Source: Pontibacter cellulosilyticus
GTDB taxonomy: Bacteria > Bacteroidota > Bacteroidia > Cytophagales > Hymenobacteraceae
Direction of reading: 5' to 3'
DNA: 64,000 nt
NCBI RefSeq assembly: GCF_014306105.1
Contig: NZ_JACRVF010000007.1
Coordinates: forward strand, 62,001-126,000
The position numbers and the translations under genes are program-made. The notes under the pieces are model-generated. The model was not told the DNA's origin and ran no database searches. It worked only from the letters and a program-made list of their open reading frames with translations. The first letter of the stretch is position 1. The number at the start of each line of letters is the position of its first letter. Shown here in pieces: positions 25,480 through 34,240 of this stretch.

Positions 25480-26634
25480 TTAGATATTCAAATATCCACT
25501 TTTTAATAATAGCTGATTAAAGTCTCTGATATTTAGGAGCTCTTTTATGGCTTCCTTCTTATTTGCTGACTTTTGGTAATAGTTTTCACAAATCCTAAAT
25601 CCTATAAAATAGCCTAGGTTTCCGGGGTAGCCCGTCTGGGAGTTATATCCGTTAAAAAGCCAGTTATCAGTATTTTCTCCCTGCATATCCTGCGAAAAGT
25701 GTTTCTTTAACGTTGTTTCGTTTTTAAAACCATACTTAAATACATCTGGATTTGTGTACCTGCCCGTAATCTGATATGTGATAAAGTCTGCGACACCTTC
25801 CATAATAGTAAGCTCCAGCAAACTCGATTCAGGCTTATTGCTCTGTTGAAAATGAACATACTCGTGCACGATCAGTGGTACGGCAAGGGTACTATCAAAC
25901 AGCACCATCTTGTCGAAATCTGATAATTGGGTAGTGTCTGTGCCATAAGACCTGCACAAATGCTCTGTACCAATTAACAAACCTGCGTAACCATCAGCAG
26001 TACCTACATTATTCAGGTGCCCCATTATGAAGTAAATTGGGGGAAAGATGGACTCAGGGTACAGTTTTTCAAGCTTTTTAGCAGCAGCAACAAACTGCGG
26101 CTTCATACTGTCAAATTGTTTTGAAACATCCCTTATGCTGTTGTAAAAGCTAGGCGAGTTATTAACCTTCTTCACAAGGCCATCCAAACTATTATTCATT
26201 CGGATTTGATAGAACGTTTTCAAACCCACAGTGCCGTCTAAAATGTAATTGTTAAACAGACTGTCCTTAAATACCGGGTCTGTCCGCAATGCGTATGTAT
26301 CCCAGAAATTGTTAATGTCGTGAGTATGGACTTTTATTGCAGATGGTTTGGCTAGCTTTTTCCTGTTTGTAAGAACGCCGGCTTTAATTTGCTGCATCTG
26401 ACGGGGAGATAGCGTGTTAACAAACTGCTTATTTCTAGAAACAGCAGCAGTGTCAAACAGGCCGAACTTTACTGCGTTTTCTAAGGCCGTAAATGTACCT
26501 GAAGCATCATTGACAGACGCTTTGCTTCTAGCTTCCCGCAACCAAGATAGAGGTGTATTTAAAGGCGCAGTGTTTTGTGCACAGACGTGCAGCATACTAC
26601 AAGCTAAAATGGCAAGTAAAAAAATCTTTTTCAT
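25480..26634 (-). CDS. Exported gluzincin-like zinc protease (DUF2268/DUF5700-like)
   Basis: After a signal peptide (about 1-19, ending VCAQ) the 384-residue protein contains HEYVH (257-261) and, 18 residues on, Glu279 in MEGVADFI, the HExxH...E pattern of gluzincins. The C-terminal GYFIGFRICENYY is also typical of the DUF2268-like group. It is predicted to act in the periplasm or outside the cell; the substrate is unknown. It is upstream of the exported HIT gene on the same strand, and 224 bases with no clear feature separate it from lepB. Confidence 0.82.
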   Translation of the reverse strand: MKKIFLLAILACSMLHVCAQNTAPLNTPLSWLREARSKASVNDASGTFTALENAVKFGLFDTAAVSRNKQFVNTLSPRQMQQIKAGVLTNRKKLAKPSAIKVHTHDINNFWDTYALRTDPVFKDSLFNNYILDGTVGLKTFYQIRMNNSLDGLVKKVNNSPSFYNSIRDVSKQFDSMKPQFVAAAKKLEKLYPESIFPPIYFIMGHLNNVGTADGYAGLLIGTEHLCRSYGTDTTQLSDFDKMVLFDSTLAVPLIVHEYVHFQQSNKPESSLLELTIMEGVADFITYQITGRYTNPDVFKYGFKNETTLKKHFSQDMQGENTDNWLFNGYNSQTGYPGNLGYFIGFRICENYYQKSANKKEAIKELLNIRDFNQLLLKSGYLNI

Positions 26635-26858
26635 AGTTAGGTTTTTCAGTTATGGTGCTTTTTTCTATAAACTGTAGCGCAGCTAAAGTCTAGGTCAGGT
26701 ACAACTATAGGGAAAAGGCTGCGGCTAAATATAATAACAACAACTATTTGCTAAAATCAACAGATAATCACAAATTGACCAACTAATATACAATTTAGCA
26801 AGCAATATTACATATTTATACAATACCGCAATAAAGATCGACGCTAACGCTTCAAGCA

Positions 26859-27950
26859 CTACTCCACCATACTAAACACCCTGCTCCACCTTACCTTATC
26901 CAACAAATCTCCATTAGGGTCTACAGACATCCATACAAACACGGCCTTGCCCACCACATGGTCCTCAGGCACGAATCCCCAATAGCGAGAGTCGAGGGAG
27001 TTGTGGCGGTTGTCTCCCATCATGAAGTAATAGTTTTGCTTAAAAGTGTAATGGCTCACCTGTTTGCCGTCGATGTACAGTTTACCGTCTCTTACCTCAG
27101 TGTTTTCGTTGTGCTCGTACTTCAGGATCACATGCTCGTAGAGCGGCAGCGTCTGCTCGTTAATATCTACCGTAGCGCCCTCTTTCGGGATGTACAGCGG
27201 ACCTAAGTTATCTTTGTTCCACCCATACTTGCCTGGCACTTGCGGGAAAACTTCTGCTGTTCCCACGCCTGCACCTGCCTGTAGCAGCTTCACCTCCTTC
27301 ATAATGTCCAGAGCCGCCAGCTGTGCGGCCTTACCCGGTGAAGTATGCACCTCGTAACCAGTTGGCGTGCGATAATAGTCAGTAATGTTATGGCTCCGGA
27401 AAAACTTCTCGTTCAACACCCTGTCTGTGCTGATGTGGTAAGAGAACTGTCGCTGCTCAGGGTTTTCTACAACTTTGCCGTTGATATACACCTGCCCACT
27501 TCGGATATTGATGTAGTCTCCGGCAATACCAATAGCCCGTTTTATATAGTATGTTTTGAGGTCGTCGGGGTGGCCGTCTTCTACCGGATAGTTAAACACC
27601 ACGGCATCGTTACGTTTAACCTCTGAAAAACCTGGCAGGCGAAAAGATGGCAGTTGCAAGGCATCCAGGTAAGAAGGGATTTCGGTGCCCCAGATGGTTT
27701 GGTGCGTGAGCGGTACCTGTAGCGGCGTTCCCGGAGTTCGTGCGCCATAATGTAGCTTGCTTACAAACAGGTAATCGCCGACCAGCAACGACTTCTCCAT
27801 AGAGGAAGTCGGAATGGCGTAGGCCTCAAAAGTTGCCCACCTTATTATACTTGCCGCCACTACGGCAAACATAACGGCATCGGCCCACTCCCGGGCTGCG
27901 CTTTTCTTTATAGGTGCTTCGGTTTTCTTCTTCCAGAATTTTAGTCTCAT
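26859..27950 (-). CDS. lepB: Signal peptidase I
   Basis: This S26 membrane protease cleaves Sec signal peptides. Signals seen are one N-terminal transmembrane helix (about 24-38), the nucleophile Ser50 in PTSSMEKS, the general base Lys137 in YYIKRAIGIAGD, and the late box GDNRHNSLDSRYWG. Its 363 residues are longer than the E. coli-independent minimal form because of an insertion of about 100 residues (about 170-270) in the periplasmic domain, usual in Bacteroidota. A perfect 9-base inverted repeat lies directly before the start codon. Confidence 0.95.
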   Translation of the reverse strand: MRLKFWKKKTEAPIKKSAAREWADAVMFAVVAASIIRWATFEAYAIPTSSMEKSLLVGDYLFVSKLHYGARTPGTPLQVPLTHQTIWGTEIPSYLDALQLPSFRLPGFSEVKRNDAVVFNYPVEDGHPDDLKTYYIKRAIGIAGDYINIRSGQVYINGKVVENPEQRQFSYHISTDRVLNEKFFRSHNITDYYRTPTGYEVHTSPGKAAQLAALDIMKEVKLLQAGAGVGTAEVFPQVPGKYGWNKDNLGPLYIPKEGATVDINEQTLPLYEHVILKYEHNENTEVRDGKLYIDGKQVSHYTFKQNYYFMMGDNRHNSLDSRYWGFVPEDHVVGKAVFVWMSVDPNGDLLDKVRWSRVFSMVE

Positions 27951-27973
27951 TATAGTATAGAGCTTATACTATA
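27951..27973. promoter_or_regulatory. Inverted repeat immediately upstream of the lepB start
   Basis: TATAGTATA (27951-27959) and TATACTATA (27965-27973) are perfect complements around a 5-base spacer and abut the lepB ATG. It could be an operator or a 5'-UTR hairpin that limits translation. Confidence 0.35.
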
Positions 27974-28045
27974 TTATAACTGTTCCCGAAGACCTGGTAG
28001 TATAGTTTACTGAATGTTATTAACCAAAGTGCCTCACGACAGCAG

Positions 28046-28789
28046 CTACTTCCCTCGCTTTGCCGCTTTTTGCATCGCCAGTAACTGTCTATACTTCTCA
28101 GTATAAGTGGCCTCTGCTTTAAGCCTGTTGTTATACTCCTCCAGGTAAGTTTCTGCGGTGTAGCTCCCTGACATTGACGCTATCAGGAGCCGGATGCCTA
28201 ACGCCATTTTCTCCTGCATGTCGGTTTCTGATCCGGAATCCTGCGCCTGCCACTCCATATTTTCATATTCGCGCAGCGTTTCCATGATCTGGTGCTGGCT
28301 ATATTTTATACCTGAACTGAGTTTTACATCGCGCTTTAGCCTATTTCCTTTGTAGTAATAATACTCTGTAAGCCAGTGGCTATTTACCAACTCCCGGTTA
28401 TCTCCCAAAGCCAGTAGTTCCACCTTATGTAGTTTTAAAGTATCCTGCTTAAACTCTATCTCGTAGCGCTCCGCAGCCTCCCAAAAATCGATAATGCGCC
28501 TATCGCCGCACTCCGACAGCACAAACTCCGAGAATACCTTTCTGCCTGCCTCCACGTCATAGTAGCCACAAATTAATAGCCTTCTGCCGTTCGTAAAATT
28601 GAAAGCGGTATCAGGTTCCAGCTTGGTGCCAAACTCAGATGCAGCGCACTTCTGGCATCCAACGTCAGACGCATTGTTACCTACAGTAGTTACTTCCTTT
28701 CTTGCAGCAACAGAGGCTTCCGGTACAGATATAAACTCCAGTGCCTGGCCAGCTAGCAGCAAGGTAAGCATTAGGTATAGTTCTTTCAT
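28046..28789 (-). CDS. Hypothetical exported protein (247 aa)
   Basis: The first 20 residues are hydrophobic and look like a signal peptide. The body contains a CxxC (GCQKCAA, about 44-50) and two further Cys, a beta-rich middle and a helical, charged C-terminal third (RLKAEATYTEKYRQLLAMQ). I recognise no family. It is upstream of lepB on the same strand with a 95-base gap that holds the lepB inverted repeat. The CxxC pair could form a disulphide or bind a metal in the periplasm, but nothing further supports this. Confidence 0.65.
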   Translation of the reverse strand: MKELYLMLTLLLAGQALEFISVPEASVAARKEVTTVGNNASDVGCQKCAASEFGTKLEPDTAFNFTNGRRLLICGYYDVEAGRKVFSEFVLSECGDRRIIDFWEAAERYEIEFKQDTLKLHKVELLALGDNRELVNSHWLTEYYYYKGNRLKRDVKLSSGIKYSQHQIMETLREYENMEWQAQDSGSETDMQEKMALGIRLLIASMSGSYTAETYLEEYNNRLKAEATYTEKYRQLLAMQKAAKRGK

Positions 28790-29075
28790 TCAGCTAAACA
28801 TTAGTGGGATTGCAAGCTGAGAAAACGAAAATATACAAAAATAGTTATAGTTTAATATAATATTTTCATAATATTTTGATTTTTTAATTAGCTAGCTAAA
28901 GTAGAAGGGAGTTACAAAGCCATATTGATGCGTTGTTACACTTCTATCCGTTCTTACTTAGTAGCACAAAATTGTGCCACATGTACTATACATAGTTAAT
29001 GCCTAAGAAAGTATAAATGCTGTAGTAACTTATACCATTGCTACCTCACCTGCTCAAAAAACGTAAGCAGCAAGT

Positions 29076-30050
29076 ATGGCCATCAGAACAAAGTATATAT
29101 TTCTGACACTGTGTTTCCTCCTACCTCTGCAAGGATACAGCTGGGGTTTTTACGCGCACCAGCGGATAAACCGACTAGCTGTTTTCGCCTTGCCGCCTGA
29201 GATGGTTGGCTTCTACAAAAAACACATCCGCTACATCACCGAAAATGCCGTTAACCCTGATAAACGCCGCTATGCCGTAGCCAACGAAGCCCCTCGCCAC
29301 TACATAGATCTGGATGTTTACGGCGACAGCGCTTTATATAAAATGCCACGCTTCTGGCAACAGGCCATCGACAAGTATACCGAAGATACCCTACAGGCGT
29401 ACGGGATCGTGCCGTGGCATATCAACTTTATGAAGTACCAGCTAACCCAAGCTTTCAAAGAGCGGAACGTGGATAAGATATTGAGACTAAGTGCGGAGTT
29501 GGGCCACTATGTAGCCGATGCCTGTGTTCCGCTGCACACCACCCAAAACTACAACGGACAGCTAACAGGGCAACGCGGTATCCATGGTTTTTGGGAATCG
29601 CGGTTGCCAGAGCTGTTTTCAGATAACTATGATTTTTTTGTGGGGCAGGCGCAGTACATAGAGCAGCCACAGCTAAAAGCCTGGGATTTAGTTGCCAGTT
29701 CGCACCTTGCTCTGGACTCTGTTTTTAGTTTTGAGCGGCAGCTTACACAGGAGTTTGACGAAGAGAAGAAGTATAGCTTTGAGGTGCGCAACAACCTGAC
29801 CACCCGCGTATACTCTCGCGCCTTTTCACAAGCCTACAGCAACAAACTTAATGGGCAGGTGGAGCGGCAGATGAGGCTGGCTATTAAAATGACGGCTAGT
29901 TACTGGTACACTGCCTGGGTAGATGCTGGTCAGCCGAACTTGGGTACACTTAAATCTAAACTATCACCGGAGGAGCTGCACCGCCTGGAAATGGAGAAGA
30001 AGGAATACGAAACCGGCAACCACAAACCACGCGAAGAGCACGACCACTAG
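29076..30050 (+). CDS. Zinc-dependent phospholipase C / S1-P1 nuclease-like secreted enzyme
   Basis: Signal peptide cleavage after GYS would expose Trp23 as the new N-terminus (WGFYAHQRIN). In this superfamily the N-terminal Trp and nearby His are zinc ligands. Further ligands are visible in APRHYIDLD, ELGHYVADACVPLHT and GIHGFWESRL. The all-helical 324-residue form is common in Bacteroidota and annotated as zinc-dependent PLC family or S1/P1 nuclease; I cannot decide between lipid and nucleic acid as substrate. Its TAG stop lies inside a CTAG shared with the stop of the opposing acyltransferase gene. Confidence 0.85.
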   Translation: MAIRTKYIFLTLCFLLPLQGYSWGFYAHQRINRLAVFALPPEMVGFYKKHIRYITENAVNPDKRRYAVANEAPRHYIDLDVYGDSALYKMPRFWQQAIDKYTEDTLQAYGIVPWHINFMKYQLTQAFKERNVDKILRLSAELGHYVADACVPLHTTQNYNGQLTGQRGIHGFWESRLPELFSDNYDFFVGQAQYIEQPQLKAWDLVASSHLALDSVFSFERQLTQEFDEEKKYSFEVRNNLTTRVYSRAFSQAYSNKLNGQVERQMRLAIKMTASYWYTAWVDAGQPNLGTLKSKLSPEELHRLEMEKKEYETGNHKPREEHDH

Positions 30051-31018
30051 CCTCTTAACCGCTGCACCAGCCGCATCCGCAGCTCCCGGATCCACTTTAT
30101 ACTTTTGGGCAACCTGTTATACTTTAGTACTGGTATAAGCATCGTTTGGGAGCCGAAACTACGGTAAAAGTGCACAATATCCGGCTCACGGTCGTCAGGG
30201 CTTTCAAAGTCAAGTATAAACTTCTGTGTAGCGTACTTTTGGATGATATGGTCAAGTATAAGGGTGCGGCCATTTTGCTTGCGGCCATGTGAAGGAGCAG
30301 CGTTAAAGATATACACGATCCGGTTTCGCCACACTGTAAACAAGCATCCGGCATTCTCTCTGCCTCCGGCATCTACAGTATAGTATAACTGCGCCAGCCC
30401 CCTCTCCTGCAACGCCTCGTAGAGCTGTCGCAGCAGCATATATGCCTTTTCTGATACGCCGCCATAAATTTTATCTGCAGTCTCATCCTTAAAAAACTGT
30501 ATCAGTGGCTCTAGGTTATTGCTTTGATGTAGCAGCAACCCTGCATTTTGAGAACGTTTCAGGTTTAGCTTCCTGTCTCGTGTATAGTGCTGCTTTATTT
30601 CCTGGTAGGGCTTGTTCAAATCCAAGTATAAAGTATAAGTATATTCCTGCTCCAGCTGCGGCGGTAATTGGTTGTCAGTGTTGAACTGATAGCCTACCAC
30701 ATACCTAAAGCGCTGCTGCACCTCTGCCCAGAATTTTTGGTAAGTTGCTGCTACTATACTTTCTTTCAAACTATAAATTCCTAACTGCTGGCAAAAAAGA
30801 GGCTGCAGCACATAGCGTATGCCTAGCTTGGTACGCCATGGTATCGGCATTACTGTTTTATACTTTCCGGCTTTGTTCAGCTCTACCACAGCCTCCCAGT
30901 TGGGTGCTACCACATCCAAGTACCAGCTTAGCGCATACACTTGCCCCTGCTCCGATTTTTCAATCAAAACGTCCCATTGCGATTTATCAATCTTGTGATG
31001 CTGCAGGTATTGAATCAT
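30047..31018 (-). CDS. FemAB/GNAT-type acyltransferase
   Basis: The 323-residue cytosolic protein has the double-GNAT layout of the FemAB/Acetyltransf_6 group: an N-terminal WDVLIEKSEQGQVYALSWYLD, a central RDRKLNLKRSQNAGL and a C-terminal LDFESPDDREPDIVHFYRSFG. Relatives add amino acids or acyl groups to cell-wall precursors or lipids; the acceptor here is unknown. Its start overlaps the stop of the Kir-type channel gene by four bases, so they are co-translated. One stretch (30624-30643) packs three copies of AAGTATA into 20 bases. Confidence 0.8.
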   Translation of the reverse strand: MIQYLQHHKIDKSQWDVLIEKSEQGQVYALSWYLDVVAPNWEAVVELNKAGKYKTVMPIPWRTKLGIRYVLQPLFCQQLGIYSLKESIVAATYQKFWAEVQQRFRYVVGYQFNTDNQLPPQLEQEYTYTLYLDLNKPYQEIKQHYTRDRKLNLKRSQNAGLLLHQSNNLEPLIQFFKDETADKIYGGVSEKAYMLLRQLYEALQERGLAQLYYTVDAGGRENAGCLFTVWRNRIVYIFNAAPSHGRKQNGRTLILDHIIQKYATQKFILDFESPDDREPDIVHFYRSFGSQTMLIPVLKYNRLPKSIKWIRELRMRLVQRLRG

Positions 31019-31935
31019 ACAGGCAACTCCCCTTCCACTGGCTCTGTCTCATGCAGTTGCAACAGGTTAAATATTATCTCTCCGGTGTCATCTGCATCAT
31101 AGGGTTTTTTAAACCTCACGTTCCAGAGTATCTCATCATACAGGTAAGAAAACCGCGAGTGAATATGATGCCCAAAAGCATCGTCATATCCTTTTATCAG
31201 CACCAGCACCTCTGCGCGCTGTTTCTCCAACTGCTTAGGCGTTAGACCATGAAGCGGACTATCTTTATCGATGTGGTGCACAATGGTCCAGTTTAGCGGG
31301 AAAAAATGTTTAGAAGACTGCTCCAGCTTAAGATTATAGTAATGTCGCACGTAGTTAACATCCTGCACCATCAATATAACTTTTGCCTCTAGCTCCATTA
31401 GCATATTGTTACGCTTGTTTGCAAGACGGAACTGTAATATTTTACCCTCTGTAGTAGGGGTGATAAGCGCATGGTTACTGTACAATATCCGTACATTAGG
31501 CTTGGCAAAGCGTCCGTATACCAACCCCGTAATAATAGCAAACCCTACCCAACCCAATAACGACTCCAGCGTTACTATCAGATTTACAGCCATTCCGTGC
31601 GGCGACAGTACGCCATAGCCAACCGTGGTAAAAGTCTGTACGCTGAAGAAAAAGGCATTCAGGAAGGGTGGAAGATTCGGGTCTACACCATGCAGGTTCT
31701 CGACACCGCAACCTACATACAGCAACGCAAACATAACATTGATCAGAAGATAAAAACTCAGTATGATGAGTAGGAGTTTTCCCACAGACACATTACTCAA
31801 ATACTGATAAGCATCATACAGGCGTGGTTCACTGCCTCGTTTCACAATGTTAAACGTACCATCCTTATTTATCAGGCGTTTGGTCCGGCTATTATACTTT
31901 TCTCCAAGTCCGGGGTCTACTGTTTGCCTCCACAT
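31015..31935 (-). CDS. Inward-rectifier (KirBac-type) potassium channel
   Basis: Two transmembrane helices (about 53-77 and 116-140) flank a pore loop with the selectivity filter TVGYG (104-108). An amphipathic slide-helix region precedes TM1 and a beta-sandwich cytoplasmic domain follows (about 150-295), as in KirBac channels. It forms a tetramer in the inner membrane and passes potassium. The length (306) is normal. It is the first gene of a two-gene unit with the FemAB/GNAT-type gene, an odd pairing. Confidence 0.92.
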   Translation of the reverse strand: MWRQTVDPGLGEKYNSRTKRLINKDGTFNIVKRGSEPRLYDAYQYLSNVSVGKLLLIILSFYLLINVMFALLYVGCGVENLHGVDPNLPPFLNAFFFSVQTFTTVGYGVLSPHGMAVNLIVTLESLLGWVGFAIITGLVYGRFAKPNVRILYSNHALITPTTEGKILQFRLANKRNNMLMELEAKVILMVQDVNYVRHYYNLKLEQSSKHFFPLNWTIVHHIDKDSPLHGLTPKQLEKQRAEVLVLIKGYDDAFGHHIHSRFSYLYDEILWNVRFKKPYDADDTGEIIFNLLQLHETEPVEGELPV

Positions 31936-32056
31936 TTTCCTTATAGGCTTGTTTGGTTACAGCAAGATACAAAGTATAGTATTATGCTACAGCACACCAT
32001 TTCCGCTGTTCTTTAAAAATGAGTAACTTGCTGCATTCATTTAAGCAAAACAACCC

Positions 32057-33643
32057 ATGATACTAACCTATACAAGCCTTTTAAGGCTTAAAGTGCTGTT
32101 GCTGCTTTGCGCTATACTTGTGCTGCCACAGGCGCAGGCGCAAACAAAAGCTGACCTGAATAAACTGGATGCCTATTACCAGAAAGCCCTCAAGGATTGG
32201 GATGTGCCGGGCATGGCCATTGCCATCGTAAAAGACGACTCTGTGATTTTTGCAAAAGGCTACGGTGTGCTAGATAATAAGAAAGGTGGCCAGGTAGATG
32301 CCAATACGGTTTTCGGAATAGCCTCTAACTCCAAAGCCTACACTGCTGCTGCGCTTGCTACTCTCGTAGATGCCGGCAAAATCAGTTGGAAAGACAAGGT
32401 GAAGAAATATGTACCTAACCTGCAGCTTTATGATCCTTTCGTTACCGAAAACCTGACCATAGAAGATTTGTTGAGCCACAGAGTTGGATTTAAGACCTAC
32501 AGCGGCGATTTACTCTGGTACAACACCACCTACAGCCGCGAAGAGATCATCCACCGCATGCGCTACCTGAAACCGACCTACAATTTCCGCGACGGTTACG
32601 GCTACTCGAACCTCATGTTTATAACAGCTGGCCAGGTAATTGAGAACGTAAGCGGCAAAAGCTGGGAGAACTACATCAAAGAAACTTTCCTGCAGCCGCT
32701 GGGCATGAGCCGCACCTATACTTCTGTTAATGATCTGAAGGGTGTTAACAACGTGGCCTCTCCGCATGGCTTTGACGAGAATAGCAAGCCCTATGCTACC
32801 ACACAGGTTGCCTGGGATAACTGGAACCCTGCTGCAGGTATCTTTACCAGCGTTAACCAACAGGCACAGTGGATGCGCCTGCAGCTAAACAGGGGCACCT
32901 ACAAAGGCAAGCGCATTTTCAGTGAGAACGCCAGCCGCAACATGTGGGCTCCGCACAACCCGATGCCTATTTCTAAAAGAGCCGAGGAAATAACGCCTTC
33001 CACACACTTTGCCGCTGCAGCCTTAGGTTGGTTCGTGAGCGACTATGAGGGACGTAAGCTGATTTACCACGGCGGTGGCCACGAAGGCATGAACAGCCGC
33101 ACTGTACTGGTGCCTGAGGAAAAACTAGGCATCGTTATACTTACCAACAGCATGAGCAGCATTATGGCGCCGCTTGCCAACTATACCATCGATCAGTTTT
33201 TAGGAATTAACAATGGGCGTGACTGGAGCCGTTTTAACCTGGATGCCGCAGCACAGGCCAAAAAAGCACAGGCAAAAGCTGAAGAGAATAAACCAAAAGA
33301 GAAGAAGAAAGCCGGTAAGCCAACGCGTGATTTGAATGACTATGTAGGCACTTACCGCAGCCAGTTGTACGGCGACGCCACTATAACACTTAAAAACGGA
33401 AAGCTGGAGTTACAGTTGTTGCCGGCACCTGCCTTAGGGGGCACATTAAATTTCTGGCAGCACGAGATCTTTGATTTAGACTGGAGAAATGACTTTGCCC
33501 TGCTGCATCCGACAAAGGTGCGCTTTCTGGTGGGAGAAGATGGAAGTATAGCACAAATGCGCCTTGACTCAAACAACCCTGATTTTCACTTTGATGAACT
33601 TGAGTTTGTAAGAGTACCGGCTGGAGCTTCTGCTCAACGATAA
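32057..33643 (+). CDS. Class C beta-lactamase-family serine hydrolase with DUF3471 tail
   Basis: After a signal peptide (about 1-29) the beta-lactamase/DD-peptidase fold shows SxxK (Ser90, Lys93 in IASNSKAYT), YxN (Tyr183, Asn185 in GYSNLMF) and HGGG near residue 340. A low-complexity Lys/Ala/Glu linker (about 396-420) joins a DUF3471 beta domain (about 425-520). Such proteins are usually periplasmic esterases or D-aminopeptidases, not resistance enzymes. It is alone and followed by a hairpin terminator. Confidence 0.9.
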   Translation: MILTYTSLLRLKVLLLLCAILVLPQAQAQTKADLNKLDAYYQKALKDWDVPGMAIAIVKDDSVIFAKGYGVLDNKKGGQVDANTVFGIASNSKAYTAAALATLVDAGKISWKDKVKKYVPNLQLYDPFVTENLTIEDLLSHRVGFKTYSGDLLWYNTTYSREEIIHRMRYLKPTYNFRDGYGYSNLMFITAGQVIENVSGKSWENYIKETFLQPLGMSRTYTSVNDLKGVNNVASPHGFDENSKPYATTQVAWDNWNPAAGIFTSVNQQAQWMRLQLNRGTYKGKRIFSENASRNMWAPHNPMPISKRAEEITPSTHFAAAALGWFVSDYEGRKLIYHGGGHEGMNSRTVLVPEEKLGIVILTNSMSSIMAPLANYTIDQFLGINNGRDWSRFNLDAAAQAKKAQAKAEENKPKEKKKAGKPTRDLNDYVGTYRSQLYGDATITLKNGKLELQLLPAPALGGTLNFWQHEIFDLDWRNDFALLHPTKVRFLVGEDGSIAQMRLDSNNPDFHFDELEFVRVPAGASAQR

Positions 33644-33655
33644 CATGAGTTTATA

Positions 33656-33689
33656 CTTTGCTGCAGGGCTTACGGGCCCTGCAGCAAAG
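33656..33689. terminator. Bidirectional hairpin after the serine hydrolase
   Basis: Arms CTTTGCTGCAGGGC (33656-33669) and GCCCTGCAGCAAAG (33676-33689) enclose six bases. TATACTT partly overlaps the left side (33652-33658). It can also end a small minus-strand ORF at 33700-33798. Confidence 0.75.
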
Positions 33690-33699
33690 TCTTTAAAAC

Positions 33700-33798
33700 T
33701 TAAACTGCAATTGCTGCTACCACGCTTATAGCAGCTAGCCATCCTGCTATTACCCAGTAAGCTATTGCTTCACTACTGGTTGGGTAAACTTTTTTCAT
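33700..33798 (-). CDS. Candidate 32-aa single-pass membrane miniprotein
   Basis: An ATG-initiated frame encodes MKKVYPTSSEAIAY followed by WVIAGWLAAISVVAAIAV. That is a short polar N-terminus with two lysines and then one transmembrane helix running to the end. It lies in a 597-base stretch without other genes, and its stop is 11 bases before a hairpin that can terminate on this strand. This layout is what a real small gene would show. No clear ribosome binding site is seen, as is common in Bacteroidota. Function unknown. Confidence 0.42.
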   Translation of the reverse strand: MKKVYPTSSEAIAYWVIAGWLAAISVVAAIAV

Positions 33799-34175
33799 AA
33801 CCGTTCAATTTTATATTTGAATAATACATTAATGTTAAAACACCTAAGTGCTTTAGTATTAATAGTATACGGCTATAACAAAAGATATGTTTATTCCAAT
33901 GCACCACATTTCTTTTCAGAAACATGTACAACATATAACATAGATACAAAACTATATTTTTAAAAATATATAATACTGTAAATCAATAATTTACAGTAAC
34001 TACTTTCTGAACACCCACGGACAACCAACCGACTTAATTAATAGGACATTATTAAGAGCGCATCCTCTTTTCCCTCTACAGTAGATTCGCAACATCTTCG
34101 CTCAAGCTCTATCAAACAAAATTGTGAGGTAGCTTTATTTCCCATCTTGGAGTTTGATCAACGCCTGCACCTGCA
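33799..34175. other. AT-rich gene-free stretch with two inverted repeats
   Basis: No convincing ORF is seen. A 15-base stem with G-T pairs and a 4-base loop lies at 33829-33862. A perfect inverted repeat TACTGTAAAT-CAATA-ATTTACAGTA lies at 33974-33998. Either could regulate the miniprotein at 33700-33798 or mark an unannotated small RNA. The rest shows no recognisable structure. Confidence 0.4.
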
Positions 34176-34221
34176 GTAAAAGGAAAGGCCCCTGCTATTT
34201 AGCAGGGGCCTTTCCTTTTAC
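34176..34221 (-). terminator. Terminator of ettA
   Basis: Perfect 21-base arms (34176-34196, 34201-34221; core AAAGGCCCCTGCT) around ATTT, 20 bases beyond the ettA stop on the minus strand. Confidence 0.85.
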
Positions 34222-34240
34222 ATTATAGCTTAAAATAAGC

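Noticed and set aside
32057-33643. Beta-lactamase resistance gene
   Set aside because: The DUF3471 tail and the long linker mark a general esterase/peptidase-like hydrolase, not a resistance enzyme.
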